A stretch of DNA of 64,000 nucleotides, taken from Dryocosmus kuriphilus. Its lineage: Eukaryota; Arthropoda; Insecta; Hymenoptera; Cynipidae. The DNA is taken from positions 76,170,307 through 76,234,306 of the forward strand of contig CM076193.1 of assembly GCA_038277395.1 (NCBI GenBank). Reading direction: 5' to 3'. Every line of letters begins with the position of its first letter. The stretch's first letter is position 1. Positions 23,220 through 34,568 of this stretch are shown here, in pieces. The notes under the pieces are model-generated. The model ran no database searches. It worked only from the letters and a program-made list of their open reading frames with translations, and was not told the origin of the DNA. The position numbers were made by a program, and so were the translations under genes.

Positions 23220-24120
23220 GCTTTTCGAGTCATTATCCCACAAAGGGAGGAGTGGCTAGCGGAAGGTGACCCATTCCTTCAAGGGGAAATCTAATATACA
23301 GACGGCTCCAAGGGGGAAGGTGGTACAGGAGCAGGAATTTTCGACAGAGTTAGAAGAAAGGGGATGGGAATCCCACTTGGACTGCACGCCATCGTCTGTC
23401 AGGCGGAGGCCTTAGCGGTACTTCGCTGCGCCTTAACACTCTTAGAAGAAAACGCGTTTGGCAGACATATCACGATCTGTTCGGACAGCCAAGCAATACT
23501 GACTGCAGTTGACAAACCAGACATAAAATCAGAACTGGTTTGGGAATGCAAAAAGGCATTAAACCAACTGGCAGAGAAAAATAACGTGACCCGCATGTTG
23601 GTCCCTGGTCACAAAGGGATCAAGGGAAACGAGAAAGCGGACCAGTTGGCAAAGAAAGGTTCAACACAAAGATACATAGGCCCGGAACCGGTACTGGGAC
23701 TAGCGTGGTATTGCACGGGAATGGCCATTAAAAACTGTATCCGGAAAAGGCACCGGGAGTACTGGGAAAACACTAAAGGATGCCGACAGGCTAAGGCCAT
23801 CCTAGGCAACGAGTGCAGGATGGACAGAGCCATGGAGATCCTGAAGTTAACCAAGAGAGATACAAGAATCATGGTTCAAATGCTCACAGGGCAAAACCAT
23901 ATGAATTACCACAAGCCCAAGATGGGACTTAGTCCCACGGCAGTATGCAGGAAATGCGGCAAAGATGACGAAACGTCTCTGTAAGTCTTATGCCGACGTC
24001 CAGCACTCGCTGGGCTTCGGAAAGAAGTCCTCGGGGATCATTTTATGGAACCTGGGGACATTTCAACGCTAGATTTTGGCGACATTCTGGGCTTCATTAA
24101 GAGGTCTGGGATGGCCTAAA
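23220..24120 (+). pseudogene. LINE ORF2: RNase H and C-terminal Cys-rich domain
   Basis: RNase H removes the RNA strand after reverse transcription. The four acidic positions are visible: D in YTDGSKGEGG, E in CQAEALAVLRC, D in ICSDSQAIL, and D in GNEKADQLAKKG after the HKGIKG motif. A TAA at 23292-23294 lies just before YTDGS. The C-terminal CRKCGKDDETS is followed by a TAA (23982) and then VLCRRPAL in the same frame, where the family normally has a His-Cys zinc motif. The natural stop is the TAA ending at 24120. A C-terminal RNase H separates this family from the RTE-like LINEs at 25, 31 and 37 kb. Confidence 0.88.
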
Positions 24121-24275
24121 TAGGATAGTGTATGTAAAGGTACGGCACAATGGTTCTATAGTCTTAGTGCCGGGGGACAAGGTGGTTTTAGTGGGTAGGG
24201 GCCGTCAGGCCGAGTCTCACACTCAGTCAGTCAAAAGGATTTCCACTTCCTCCTTCGCCAAATAAAAAAAAAAAA
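24121..24275 (+). repeat. LINE 3' UTR and poly(A) tail
   Basis: Contains GTGCCGGGGGACAAGGTGG, TTTTAGTGGGTAGGGGCCG and AAAAGGATTTCCACTTCCTC, ending in AATAAA merged with an A run. The same order is found at 32455-32585 and inverted at 60500-60600. Confidence 0.85.
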
Positions 24276-24289
24276 GACGGTCAGTTCAA

Positions 24290-24370
24290 AACTTAAAAAA
24301 TTTTAATTTTTAATCACTACTAGACATTATTTGTGATATGTCTAGAAATATCTGGCATTATCAGAGATAT
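24290..24370. repeat. Repeat fragment, inverted copy of 13415-13490
   Basis: Shares the ATCACTACTAGACATTATTT core and flanking AAAATTTTTTAAG with the earlier segment in opposite orientation. It begins just after the LINE tail. Confidence 0.55.
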
Positions 24371-24516
24371 GCCTAGCATATCTGGAATTTCGTTTTTTTC
24401 CGAAATTATAAATACTAGTCCTGCAACCTAGGTTCATATATCTAGCTAAATGTTTTCTATACATAAGCCTGCTTCTAAAACGATCCCAGATACGACATAG
24501 ACATACCAGACAAAGC

Positions 24517-25810
24517 CTAAACTTCTCCCAGATATTTTCCAGAGGAAAATTTTCTACTCGGCCTCTCTCCTAATACCAATTTCAAAGGCCCTTCGTCCCT
24601 TTTGGGGCCATAGATTCTTCTAAGTACTTTATTTTCGAATACTCTAAACCTGTTCTCCTCTCCTTTCGTCAGCACCCACCTTTCGCGACCGTACATGACG
24701 ACCGGCATTATTATCGTTTTCTAAATTCTTACTTTGGTGTTTCTAGATAACGATCGCGATTTTAGTAATGTATTTGTTGCATAGTAGCGCCCATTGCCAG
24801 CGTGCAGCCGCCAGTTGATTTCCGTTTTTATGCTATTGTCGCTAGTTACAATAGTCCCGAGGTATTTAAACTCATCAAAATTTCATATTTCCGGCCATTA
24901 GATCCCCTGCTTCATTGCTTTGTTCTGATCTGTCGGCGATCAAACCTTTGTCTTCGATTCGCTAACTTCTAAACTTATTTCCTTGGCTTTTGTGATCAAG
25001 ATTTCTGCATTTTTAGCTACCGTTTCTTCATCATGCCCGAGTAAGTCGAGATCATCCGCATATCCCAGAATTTGTATTATCCCATTGAGGGTAGTACCGG
25101 ACGGATTCGCTTGTACTTCTCTGACCACATATTCTAAAAGTAAGTTAAAAAGGATGCACGAAATCACATCGCCCTGTTTCAGGCCATCGCGGGTCAAAAA
25201 CTCTTCAGATAAACTTCCGTTTACGCGTATCGTACCCCTACTGCCACTTAAGCAAACTTCGATAAATCTAGCCAATTTCCTTGGTACACCCAAGAACTCC
25301 AGAATTCAGTACATTCGTGCGCGCATAACAGAGTCGTAAGCTTTTTTGAAGTCGATAAATAGCTGATGTATTGTTTCATTAAATTCACATTTCTTTTCTA
25401 ATAGCTGTCTAATTGTAAACATTTGAGCGCTTGTAGACCGGTTTCGATGGAATCCACAATGGTAATCCCCAATGATTTCCTCAGCAAAAGCCATTAGTCT
25501 ACTTAAGATTACATTGGACATGATCTTATAGCACGAAGGCACAAGTGAAATTCTCCGATAATTGTTAGAGTTCGTTTTATCGCCTATTTCAAAAATGGGT
25601 ATAATAATAGATGTATTCCATTCCTCTTGTATACGTTCTGTTTTCCATATTGCGCGTATTAATTTACAAATTTGCCTTGTGAGGCGAGGGCCCCCATTTT
25701 TTATCAGTTCTGACGGTAGCTCGTCAATGCCCGCGACTTTGTTATTTTTCAACTTCTTTATGGCCATTTCTATTTCTTTATCAGTAGGCTCATCAACTAG
25801 TAGATGAGCA
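24517..25810 (-). pseudogene. LINE reverse transcriptase fragment, RTE-like (reverse strand)
   Basis: One minus-strand frame reads from about 25810 to 24517. Landmarks: DEPTDKEIEMAIKKLKNNKV, AGIDELPSELIK, NYRRISLVPSCYKIMSNVIL, HQLFIDFKKAYDSV (catalytic Asp), RDGLKQGDVISCILFNLLL, ILGYADDLDLLG (YADD), FKYLGTIVTSDNS and YGRERWVLTKGEENRFRVFE. Stops include TGA at 25306-25308, where a Trp is expected, and several after position 24940. The 5' endonuclease and the 3' end are missing. It belongs to the same family as 34060-38608, but unlike that copy keeps the YADD region. The clade name is an inference from the 'ETWTLTKGEEN' type C terminus. Confidence 0.85.
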
Positions 25811-26564
25811 GTGTCTGATTCAAGGCTTTACAGCCTTTCCCCCTATTCCCATATAGTCCAATCAAATTAGATGAAAAAAAGAGTATTAGCTGGAATAAAA
25901 TATATGCAGAATTTTTTGCCTAAAATGTTTCGGTGAACGTTTTAATGAATTATCCTGACACCATGAACTCTGTCAGACTGGTGCTCTTACTATTAATCAA
26001 GAATCGAAGAGAACGTGATAAAACCTAATTTCAGTTTTCATTTTATTATTAATTAGCAACATAAAGTACCAGTTTAACAACGTGCAGGGTTTCAGTAGTA
26101 TATGAGAGCGTTCACCCAAAAATTATATGGCAAAAATGCTGGATATCTTTCTCCATTTAAAATTATTCAATTTGGAAGGTTTTAAATTAAAAGGCTTCAG
26201 CTTTAAGAGGCTACAATATGAAATTATCGTATTTTGAATCGATTTAAATTTGAAAGCAAATAATTGTTAATATATATTTCTATCTACAATTATCTAACTT
26301 CAAACTCATTGAATTAGAAATTATGAAGCTCTGAACGCCTTAATTTCAAACAACTAGTTGAAACCTTTCAAAATAATTAATTAATCATTCTGGCTTTAAA
26401 TTTAAAACATGAAAGTAATACATGGCTTTAAAAAAACGTTGAAATAGTTATAAAATAATTATCCTTGTATATTAGTTTATACTCCCTCCCTTTTACGGGT
26501 TTTGAGAGTCTTACATACCAATTCCAAACAAATTTTACAACTTCCTTCGTCTTTCAAAATCGCC
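25811..26564. other. Gene-free AT-rich stretch
   Basis: No gene, no repeat and no clear structure seen. Confidence 0.5.
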
Positions 26565-26795
26565 CAGTGACCCCCAAGCAATAATGCCCCTCGACATGAA
26601 GCATCTCCCCCGAAAGATCACTGGCCTCTTTATGAGGGAATCTACAGTTTAACGTGGGTTCCGAACCAAGAGAGCCTCGGTAGAAGTACATAGAAAATTC
26701 CATTGGTACTCGGCTCAGGAATAGAACCCCGGACCTCTTGCCTTTATTCTGGGACTCTAAGCAATTGTCCCATCCTGCATTAAAACTGAAATGTA
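26565..26795 (-). repeat. tRNA-derived SINE, reverse copy
   Basis: Reverse complement shows GGACAATTGCTTAGAGTCCC (A-box region), CCGGGGTTCTATTCCTGAGC (B-box region), and a body with CTATGTACTTCTACCGAGG matching 2935-3170. Confidence 0.65.
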
Positions 26796-26799
26796 AAAA

Positions 26800-26938
26800 A
26801 TAGTATATTATGCATAGGGGGATACAAGCAGGTGTTTTTTGTCTTGCGCGACGTTTGCAGAACGAGTCGTAGGTCAGGTGCACCGCAAACATTGCACGAG
26901 ACAAAAAATGCCTGTATCCCAAGTTTTATATGATATTT
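26800..26938. mobile_element. 140-bp foldback element next to the SINE head
   Basis: Inverted arms share GGGATACA-GCA, TTTTTTGTCT, and a GTTTGC at the loop side; they extend outward into ATAGTATATTATGCATA against its diverged inverse. A short MITE-like hairpin with no coding capacity. Confidence 0.6.
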
Positions 26939-26939
26939 T

Positions 26940-28020
26940 CTTCAACATATGCTTGAAAAAGACACATTTTTGAGTATATTTGAAGCGAGAAACACGGCGC
27001 ATGAACTTGAGTTTGAGTCGCGTGTGGGCGGACGGGGTTACAGGGACGTTAAAGTATCACATGATTTTAAATATAAATTGAATAGTAATAAAAAAAATAT
27101 TCTGTATATAAAATTGTAAATAGTATATATATATATTGAAACCTGCGTTTTCATTGTATAATGAATCACGCCTTGGAATAGGCTACCCCTTTGTACAGAG
27201 GAGTCGTGGGGTACAATATAACAGTGACGCAGGCGAGACTACGTATCTACGGCCATAGCCTAGAAGGGAGAAACGCGTGTGCGGAACGTGGAGGTGCCCT
27301 ATAAAAGAACCAAAAATATGTAGTCTCGTCAGTTGGGTGGGTGGCTCGGATACGAGCCACAAGCAAAAGTCAGCTCTTGCGACTTGGTGTGGAGTAGAGG
27401 GTTTACTTTCTACCTCATACACCATCTCCTGGAGTTGGGGTTGGCTTGAGAAGTGTGCAGGAAGAGGAGTTTACTTCTCTCTCCGAGTTCGCTCCTCAGG
27501 TCAACGAAGAGAGTCCCTAGGAACCTTCGTAAACAAGTTTGTTGATTACTAAGGTGACTAGGATTTTCTAGCTTGTTCTCTCGGATCCTAGTATCTCCAA
27601 CGTCTCGTCGTGGTAAAATATTGTAAAAGCGAGAATTCGCGGTATAGGATAAGTTGCATTATTGTTTGGCATTTGAATAAGGAGTAATCCTTTCGTTTAT
27701 AAAAATAAGTAAAAATATTATATTCAAGCATACTGAATAAAAATTGTTGTAGAATCTACAAAATAAAGAAAAACGTAGGCTTATAAAAAAAAAGAGAATA
27801 GAGAAAGTAAGGAGTTAAAAATCAGTTATTCCATAAGGAGAGACGAATCTCATTAATTGGTAATTAATCGAAAGAATCTTAGGCTAGTTTTATTAGGGCT
27901 ACTCGATGTACTACCCTTAGAGTAGGATTTTCTTAATAAATTTTTATATAAACAGGGAATCAAAATCTTATTCTTTCACTCGTAAAAGACCCCTGATTTC
28001 AAAATGGAGAAAATTATATT
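26940..28020. other. Gene-free region
   Basis: Contains an AT microsatellite (about 27128-27137) and GC-richer DNA at 27170-27540 whose frames show no recognisable domain. Nothing else seen. Confidence 0.5.
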
Positions 28021-28029
28021 CATATTTTA

Positions 28030-28420
28030 AATAAACAAAACCCCAAAAAAGTTGAGGGTTACAATATATATATATTCTGTAAATCTTGCCTTGGTAGCCA
28101 AATATTTCTCTTTTGTAGCTTTTGTTGAAAACATTATTACATTATTTGGTGTAAATACGCTGGATTTTTTACTCCGAAATCCACGAGACTGCTTCTTCAT
28201 AAATGCAGGCAATGTATTATGATTTCCTTTGTCGATTTTTTCTTTGATTTTAATGGTACTTTTTTACTTAGAAAATAGAGACCACAGAGTTGTAGGCTTG
28301 TATTTCTTTGCCATTTCATCGAAATATGCTAGGACAACTGATTCAGGAGTAAGATTTGTGTCCTTTGATTTTTTCCATTCTGCGTAAGCTTTATAAGCGG
28401 ATTCGTAGACCTTTTTTTTC
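28030..28420 (-). pseudogene. Possible Crypton-like tyrosine recombinase N-terminal fragment
   Basis: On the minus strand the translation reads YKAYAEWKKSKD, SVVLAYFDEMAKKYKPTTLW, SLFSK, a stop, then KSTIKIKEKIDKGN, LPAFMKKQSRGFRSKKSSVF and TPNNVIMF. The pattern 'LAYFxELxxKYKPxTLWSxYS-LKxTI', a poly-basic link and 'KSxVFTPxxI' is what I know from the SAM-like core-binding domain of Crypton-type tyrosine recombinases in animals. The catalytic domain (R-H-R-Y) is absent, so only the N-terminal DNA-binding part remains, with an in-frame TAA after LFSK. A ~87-codon minus frame just upstream (28391-28654, basic, starting MERVKRAGSYCF) may be the start of the same gene. Identification is from memory of the family pattern only. 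Confidence 0.45.
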
Positions 28421-28654
28421 AGTTTGGACACACACGAAGTGGACGCTGTTTGACGCTGACAAAATTAAATTAGAATGACACGACATGAAAACATCGAACT
28501 GAAGCTCCGGATGACTGCAAGATTCTCCGACAGAGGCAGTACTGTCGCGAGTTTTTTTACCTCCAGCTGGAGTTCTTTTCCCTGCTAGGAGTTTTTTCAC
28601 AGCCTTTTCACTGCTCTGGAAACAGTAACTTCCGGCTCGTTTCACACGCTCCAA

Positions 28655-29164
28655 AAGACGTTTCTTTCAGTCATATGTTAAAGAAAAATACTTTATTTGA
28701 CTTATCTTATAAATACCGCATTGTTGTTACTTTTATTTATGGGTTCATATTCTTTTAGGGTGTAAAATGACACAGAAGTGTCACTTATTAGGTGAGAGAT
28801 GACGCAGAAGCCCTGAGAACCGTATAACTCTTCATCGCAGTCCTGATTTCTGCAAAACTCTACTGCGTATCAGTATGTGCGATAACACTCTACTGCTTAT
28901 AATTATGGGCGATAAGACTCTACTGCGTAGTCTTATGCACATAATTTAAAATTGTTCTCTGCAGAAAATCGCACTGAAGCTTTCCGTCAAACATATATAA
29001 AGGAGCATCTACTGAATATGTATGGGTCAATGTTTTTATTTGAATATCGCCCTCCCCCTTCACTCTTCGAAAAATATAATATCGAATTGGATAAGAGTTG
29101 CCGGGGATGAGACTTGCTGTAAGAGGAACACGCCTTATTTAAATATAGTAGTCTGGCCTTTAAA
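28655..29164. other. Gene-free region with a short tandem motif
   Basis: Three diverged copies of GCGATAA-ACTCTACTGC lie at about 28870-28945. Nothing else supported. Confidence 0.5.
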
Positions 29165-29400
29165 TTCTATATTGTGTGAGAGATTCTGCAGGTGTGACAG
29201 ACGGCAATGTAGACACTATGACCTCGTCTGTAAAATTCATTCTGGATGATACGAGTAAATGCCACCGTAAGACTTTCTGCAGATGTGACAATTGGGTTCG
29301 AGAGACTTACAGCCCTTTAAACATTTTTCCTGTTGGAGAAATGCCGCAGGGAGGCTTGTGGATGATTAAGACGAGCCTCAAATGTGACTATTAGCTCTAT
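29165..29400 (+). repeat. GCAGATGTGACA repeat, forward copy
   Basis: Forward partner of 16780-17020. Further GATGTGACA-type motifs continue to about 29560. Confidence 0.6.
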
Positions 29401-29734
29401 GAGGCTTGTCGCAAAAGTGTCAATCTGTTGGGAAGAGATGCCGTAAATGTGACAGGCTGTAGATGTGGCAAGCGGCGGATGTGACACTTGGCGGGTGTGA
29501 CTTGCGGCAAAGGAGACATGTCGCAAAAAGGCTTGCCACATGTGACTTGATATGGACCCCATCACGCTAGTTGGAAACAATAAACATTTTGTATCACATT
29601 TATCATTCTTTAAGACAACTCTGTACCTCCTATTTTGGGCGAAGAGATTTTGTATCTATGTAATTCTTTAAACATTAAAGACGCTGCATCAGAATGCGTG
29701 CAGAGTTTGCTCCTAATATTCTTTCATGTTATCT

Positions 29735-30300
29735 TATTACATTCTCATCTCAATGAGGAGGTATTAGTTTTATGTAAAAACTGACTTTCGCGGATTTTAT
29801 GAAATCTCGACGTTTCGTGACCCCCTGAATCCGAAAAAACATATTTTACGTTTGTGTCTGTTTCTTGCCGTTGTCGCTGTCGTTGTTGTCTATTAGCACG
29901 ATAACTTTCGAAGGACTAATCGTATTGAGTTACGCTTTATCATACTTCTTTAAGGCGCAAAAATAAAAGGCGTGTTCGTTAACCAGCGATTTTTGACAAG
30001 CGCTTTTGGTTTTAACTGTCATAAATACTTTCCGAAAATCAATAATTCAAATTTCCCCCCAAACGGTGCATATTACGAAAAAATGATAATGAACAAAGTT
30101 GTTCACCTTAAACAGATCTAAAAATTTTCTTTCGATCATTTTTTTGAAAAGGTGCATACTTTTTGAGTTATTCGTGGAAAGTATTATTAAATATAAAAAA
30201 AGCCACTTTTCAGCAAAACTATGCGAGATACGAAAAATTATTAATAAGTAGAATTGTTCACCTACCAATTTGCTTCAAAACCATTCTTTGATATAACGCA
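29735..30300 (+). repeat. GCGCGAAGCGCG repeat unit, copy B (shortened)
   Basis: Starts with ACATTCTCATCTCAATGAGG, then GACGTTTCGTGACCCCCTG, AATCCGAAAAAACATATT, and CACGATAACTTTCGAAGGAC. It breaks off before the GCGCGAAGCGCG tail, where a LINE fragment starts. Confidence 0.7.
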
Positions 30301-30329
30301 AAGTATTTAGCAAAATACCTATTCGCAAA

Positions 30330-31140
30330 GTCATGGAAATAACGAAAGACACGATACGGGAGATCCAATGTGGATTTATGCCAGAGAGAGCATGTGCAGA
30401 TCAAATATTTAGCTGGCGGCAGATTACAGAAGAAAGTTTGAGGGTGAACAAAGAGGTTTTCTGCGTGTTCATTGACCTGGAGGAAGCTGTCGACAAGGTT
30501 GATAGAGTTTAACTTTGGCAGGTTCTTATAGAGTATGGAGTAAATGGTTGGCTTCTTAAATCAATTAAAGCAATGTATGAAGATTGTAGAGCTAGCGTAA
30601 AGGTAAATGGACAACTGAGTGATTGGTTTGATATCAGACAGAGAGCCAGACAAGGTTGCGTCATGTCGTCATGGTTATTCAATATATATGTATGGGTAAA
30701 TGTCTACGAATGGCGCGCTTAGACGAAGACGGTGTTGATTTGGAACAGTGAAAGTATGTAGTTTCACTTTTGCAGACGATGAAGCACTTATGGCAGAATC
30801 TGCGGAAAATTTGCAGAGAATGTTGAGCAGACTGAATGACAGCGCGAAGAGTATGGGTTTAAAGGTTAATGTAAATAAAATAAAAATTATCCTGTTCCAA
30901 AGAAGCGATGAGAAGAAAGTATGCAATATTTCTCTAAACGGTGAGGGAATTGAACAAGTTGATCATTCCGTGTATCTTGGAAGCTTGTTTACTACTGACG
31001 GGAAAACATATAAAGAGTCAAAGGAATACAAGATCTTGCTTGAAAAGGTGTATGGATACAAAGGAAGCAAAAGTTGTATGTCATGATAGAGATGTATGGC
31101 GAAAAATTGTCTATAAGAAATTTGTGACGATCGCCTGAAA
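30330..31140 (+). pseudogene. LINE reverse transcriptase fragment, second RTE-like family
   Basis: Reads CGFMPERACADQIFSWRQI, VFCVFIDLEEAVDKV (catalytic Asp in FIDLE), then a stop, LWQVLIEYGVNGWLLKSI, WFDIRQRARQGCVMSSWLF, and in a shifted frame VCSFTFADDEALMAESAENL (FADD box), GLKVNVNKIKII and DHSVYLGSLFTTDGK. The frame at 30748-31086 covers the FADD half. The family differs from that at 24.5 and 34-38 kb (FADD rather than YADD, QGCVMS rather than QGDVIS). Both ends are missing; the break at the start coincides with the end of the preceding repeat unit. Confidence 0.8.
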
Positions 31141-32454
31141 CGAATGATTTTGGATACTCATGGGCCCTGGTGAAGGGCTTTGCCTAGTGAATATGGATTG
31201 CATCTAGCGTATGAAACCCCATATGGCTGCGCGAAGCTGTACTCCAGGGGTGATTTCTGGAGAGATCCATCAGCGACCTGGGTCGGAGCGTTGTTGTGGG
31301 ACTAGCGTGTTGTTTGAATCAGCAACATGCGACTTCTGGATCAATCTATAAACTATAACTTCCAATACTCCTCCCTGGGGATCACATGACGTTGTAGTTG
31401 GTGGGAGGGCTTAGGGGTCTAATAGGACGAGCGGCCTAGAGTAGGTGAACCAGAGGGACTGTATTGCCAGATGCGGCTGCTCTGGGGAACTGGGGGTTTT
31501 TGGTCTGCGGGACCCTGACCAAGAAGCGATCCTTCCAGGGGGTAATGGCAAAGCCTCCTGGAATATCGAGAGCGCGAGTCCTCATGCTCCCAAGCTAAGA
31601 TGTGATCGTCGTGTTCGAAAGCTGAATGGCACCAGGGTTACCAAATCCTTGAATGCTCCGGTTTGCCCCCTCAATTGAGACGGGCATGGCGGAGTTTAAA
31701 GGAGGTGTCGAGACGGAGACTTAGGGATACCAGGTCGAATCCCTTAGTATTCAGACCCTCTCCCTGTAAGCGGGGCTCTTCAGGGAGCAGTCCTTTAAAT
31801 CCCCAGCTTCTCACGTGGGGCCCAATATGGCGAACACAGAAAACACAAGTAATAAAGTAAGGGTCCCTCTCAGGGGACTTTATTTATTTATTTAGTTAAC
31901 CCATCGCCAAAAGGGGACGGCTCCAAAGGGTTCGGCTCCCAAGTAGCGAACGAAAGAACTACCGGGCAGCCAGGGCTCCACACAAGGGGTCTTGAAACAG
32001 CGGACTTCATCTGGAGTAATTCCTCTTGCCCGTCATGCAGTTAAGAGGAAAAAGAGCTCCAAGGACACTCCCTTGAACAGGGAGACAGATAAGTCGCAAT
32101 CCTTCCAGGGGGTAATGGCAAAACTTCCTGGAATATCGAGGGCGCGAGTCCTTATGCCTCACCTTTTAACCCATCGCCAAAAGGGGACGGCTTCAAAGGG
32201 GACGGCTCCAAAGTGGCGAAGGAGAGAATTACCGGGCAGCCAGGGCTCCACACAAGGGGTCTTGGAACAACGGACTTCATCTGGAGCCGCTTCTCATGCC
32301 CGTTATGTGGGTGGGAGGAGAAGGGGCTCCAGGAGCACCCCTTGAACAGAGAGACGGAAGGGTCTACGGCTCTGAAACCACAGGGCCTGACTTTTGTACA
32401 CGCACGGGGTGGGACTTGTTTTCACAACAGAGTGCGGGAAAGGCGGTGTGCCAC
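31141..32454 (+). repeat. LINE-associated non-coding block with a 270-bp tandem duplication
   Basis: Segments 31895-32100 and 32167-32370 are near-identical direct copies (TTAACCCATCGCCAAAAGGG, then CGGGCAGCCAGGGCTCCACA). The element CCTTCCAGGGGGTAATGGCA occurs at about 31533 and 32102. GC content is well above the surroundings. The block leads into a LINE 3' end, so it may be the 5' UTR of a deleted LINE derivative. Its frames have no recognisable domain. Confidence 0.6.
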
Positions 32455-32585
32455 AATGGACTTATAGTCTGAGTGCCGGGGGAGGAGGTGGTATTAGTGG
32501 GTAGGGCCTGTCAGGCCAAGTCCCACACTTAGTCCGTCAAAAGGATTTCCACCTGCTCCTCCGCCAAACACACAAAAAAAAAACT
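32455..32585 (+). repeat. LINE 3' UTR and A-rich tail
   Basis: Same order of motifs as 24150-24275 (GTGCCGGGGGAGGAGGTGG, AGTGGGTAGGGCCTGTCAGG, AAAAGGATTTCCACCTGCTC), ending in CACACAAAAAAA. The coding part of the LINE is absent. Confidence 0.8.
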
Positions 32586-32701
32586 TCCAATACGCACTCC
32601 TTTCCTTCCGCAATCCATAAAAATGTCCTAATCCCTGGTAATGTAACGAGGCTAGAACCAAGAGAGTTTACGCTTACTTCTAAAGGGAAACGGCTTAATG
32701 G

Positions 32702-32705
<4 letters not shown>

Positions 32706-32747
<42 letters not shown>
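32706..32747 (+). repeat. (TAA)n microsatellite
   Basis: About 14 uninterrupted ATA/TAA units. LINE families of the RTE type often end in such a tract, but no LINE sequence precedes it here. Confidence 0.9.
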
Positions 32748-32748
<1 letters not shown>

Positions 32749-32924
32749 GCATAGTTTTTGGATGAAACGTATAATAGTTGCTCTAGTCAAGAAAAACATT
32801 ACTAAAAAGTTAATAAAAGGTTATTAAAGGTTATTGAAAAATCTGCCTTATACTCAGGCGCATTCTGATCACGTTCATCGCGCTGGGCACTCGATTAAAG
32901 TATATCAAAAACGGAAATTTTTTT

Positions 32925-33920
32925 TTACATTCTCATCTAGATAAGAAGGTAGTAGTTTTATGTGAAAACTGACATTATCGCATTTCATGAAACCTCGACG
33001 TTTCGTGATCCCCTGAATCCGAAAAAAGATATTTTACGTTGTTGTCTGTTTGTCGTCGTTGTCATTCTTATTGTCGTTGTTGTCTGTTAGCACGATAACC
33101 TTCGAAGGACTAATCGGATTGGATTGCGCTTTTGCATACTTTTTTAAGGCCAAAATATGCAAGATACGAAAAAAATGATAATAAAGAAATTCATCATCTC
33201 AAGGGTGTCTATAAATGTGCTATCATTTTTTTGTAAAGACGCATAGTTTTTTAAGTTATTCGTGAAATATGTTAATAAATATAAGGAAATCCACTTTTCA
33301 GGAAAAAAATGGTACATACGAAAAAAATGTTAAAAAGCACAATTATTTATTTCAAAAAGATCTATAAATTTTCTTTATACTTTTTTCGTAACACATATAG
33401 TTTTTGTTTTAATCGTAAAAAATATTATTAAAAATCATGAATTCAATTTTCCGTTGAAACTATGCTAGGTGCGTTATTTGTCCAGGAGAAAAATTATTCA
33501 TCTCAAGAAGGTTTACATATATGTGAACATTTTTCAGACCATTTTTTGATAGGACTCACAGTTTTTGTTTTAATCGTGAAAAATGTTTCTGGAAAGAAAA
33601 AAATTTTATTTTCACTCAATCTGCAAAAGACATGTCACATTTTGGACAAACTTTATTTGAGTGCGAAGCGCGAGTCACGCGATGAGAATGCACTTGTTAA
33701 AGCCGGAAGAGATTTAACAAAAAATTCAAAATTACCAAATTACACTGTTCAATGGTTTGATCTTTAATGTTAAAAGTCTCATATGCACAAATGTATGGTA
33801 GGTACAAACTCCCAGCGCGTAGCGCGGGGTAACTAACGTATTGAGCGCCAAGCGCGAGTTCCGATAGACGCAAAGCGCGCGATGAGAATGTGTCCGCAAA
33901 GTGGGTACATTTTTAAAAAA
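32925..33920 (+). repeat. GCGCGAAGCGCG repeat unit, copy C
   Basis: Starts TTTACATTCTCATCTAGATA, includes CGACGTTTCGTGATCCCC, CGATAACCTTCGAAGGAC and AGTTATTCGTGAAATATG, and ends in AGTGCGAAGCGCGAG, CCCAGCGCGTAGCGCGGGG and GATGAGAATGTGTCCGC. ACATTCTCATC at one end and GATGAGAATGT at the other are inverse, a possible 11-bp TIR. The 101-codon frame at 33462-33767 has no known domain. Confidence 0.75.
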
Positions 33921-34568
33921 TTTATAATAATGTTTAAAGTAATATAAGCAACAAATTATTGGACTTATTTTAATTTTTAAATTATAATTTATTATAATTT
34001 AATAACTTCTGAAGTTTAATATTACTTACAACATTTATAGCCTTTGCATTTGCTCGGTGGGTTCCTGTTACCACTACGTAGCGCGTCCTCAGGTTGCGGA
34101 TAAGGAGCGGCCCCTGAGGTTGAATAGCCTCTGTGGTTAACTGCGAATACAAGAATAAGCAGGCGCGGACAGCCGATAGGAACCAGTCGTGGCCTGGGTG
34201 TGTTGAGCCCACTCTGGTAAAAAATAGGTACACGACAGCCATGGTTTGGGAGGACAAAAAATCTTGTAAGGGAAAAATCCTGCTGCCCCATTGGACACCG
34301 CAGCGATGACATTGGTACTGCCAGTGTGACGCACTGCCTTGCAGGGGGACGTTAGGATACGAGGCAAACCCTGTATGTGTCTGACTACAAGTTGACACGG
34401 TCCTTGTCAAACTCGCAAAGTTCCCACACATAGATCTAGGGGGGTATTGGCTTTTTATTCCTGGGACGGAGGACTCACCTGCGATCGGAACAGGATCTCT
34501 AGCGTTCGCATTTTCTTAACACTATCCTGGCTAACTTCCAAAAACGAACAACTACAATAAAACATCTA

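Larger units (their letters stand above)
20935..24275 (+). mobile_element. LINE of I/R1 type with RNase H and poly(A) tail, 5'-truncated
   Basis: Order: last third of the endonuclease, reverse transcriptase, RNase H, Cys-rich C terminus, 3' UTR and an A run (24261-24275). The 3' UTR is shared with 32455-32585 and, reversed, 60500-60600, which defines one LINE family in this window. The 5' part of ORF2 and all of ORF1 are missing. Confidence 0.88.

Noticed and set aside
27183..27552. ORFs in GC-richer DNA on both strands
   Set aside because: Short, overlapping, without domains, promoter or splice pattern.
34022..34431. Minus-strand ORFs opposite the LINE 5' region
   Set aside because: Overlapping frames with no domain; the plus strand is better explained as LINE leader.
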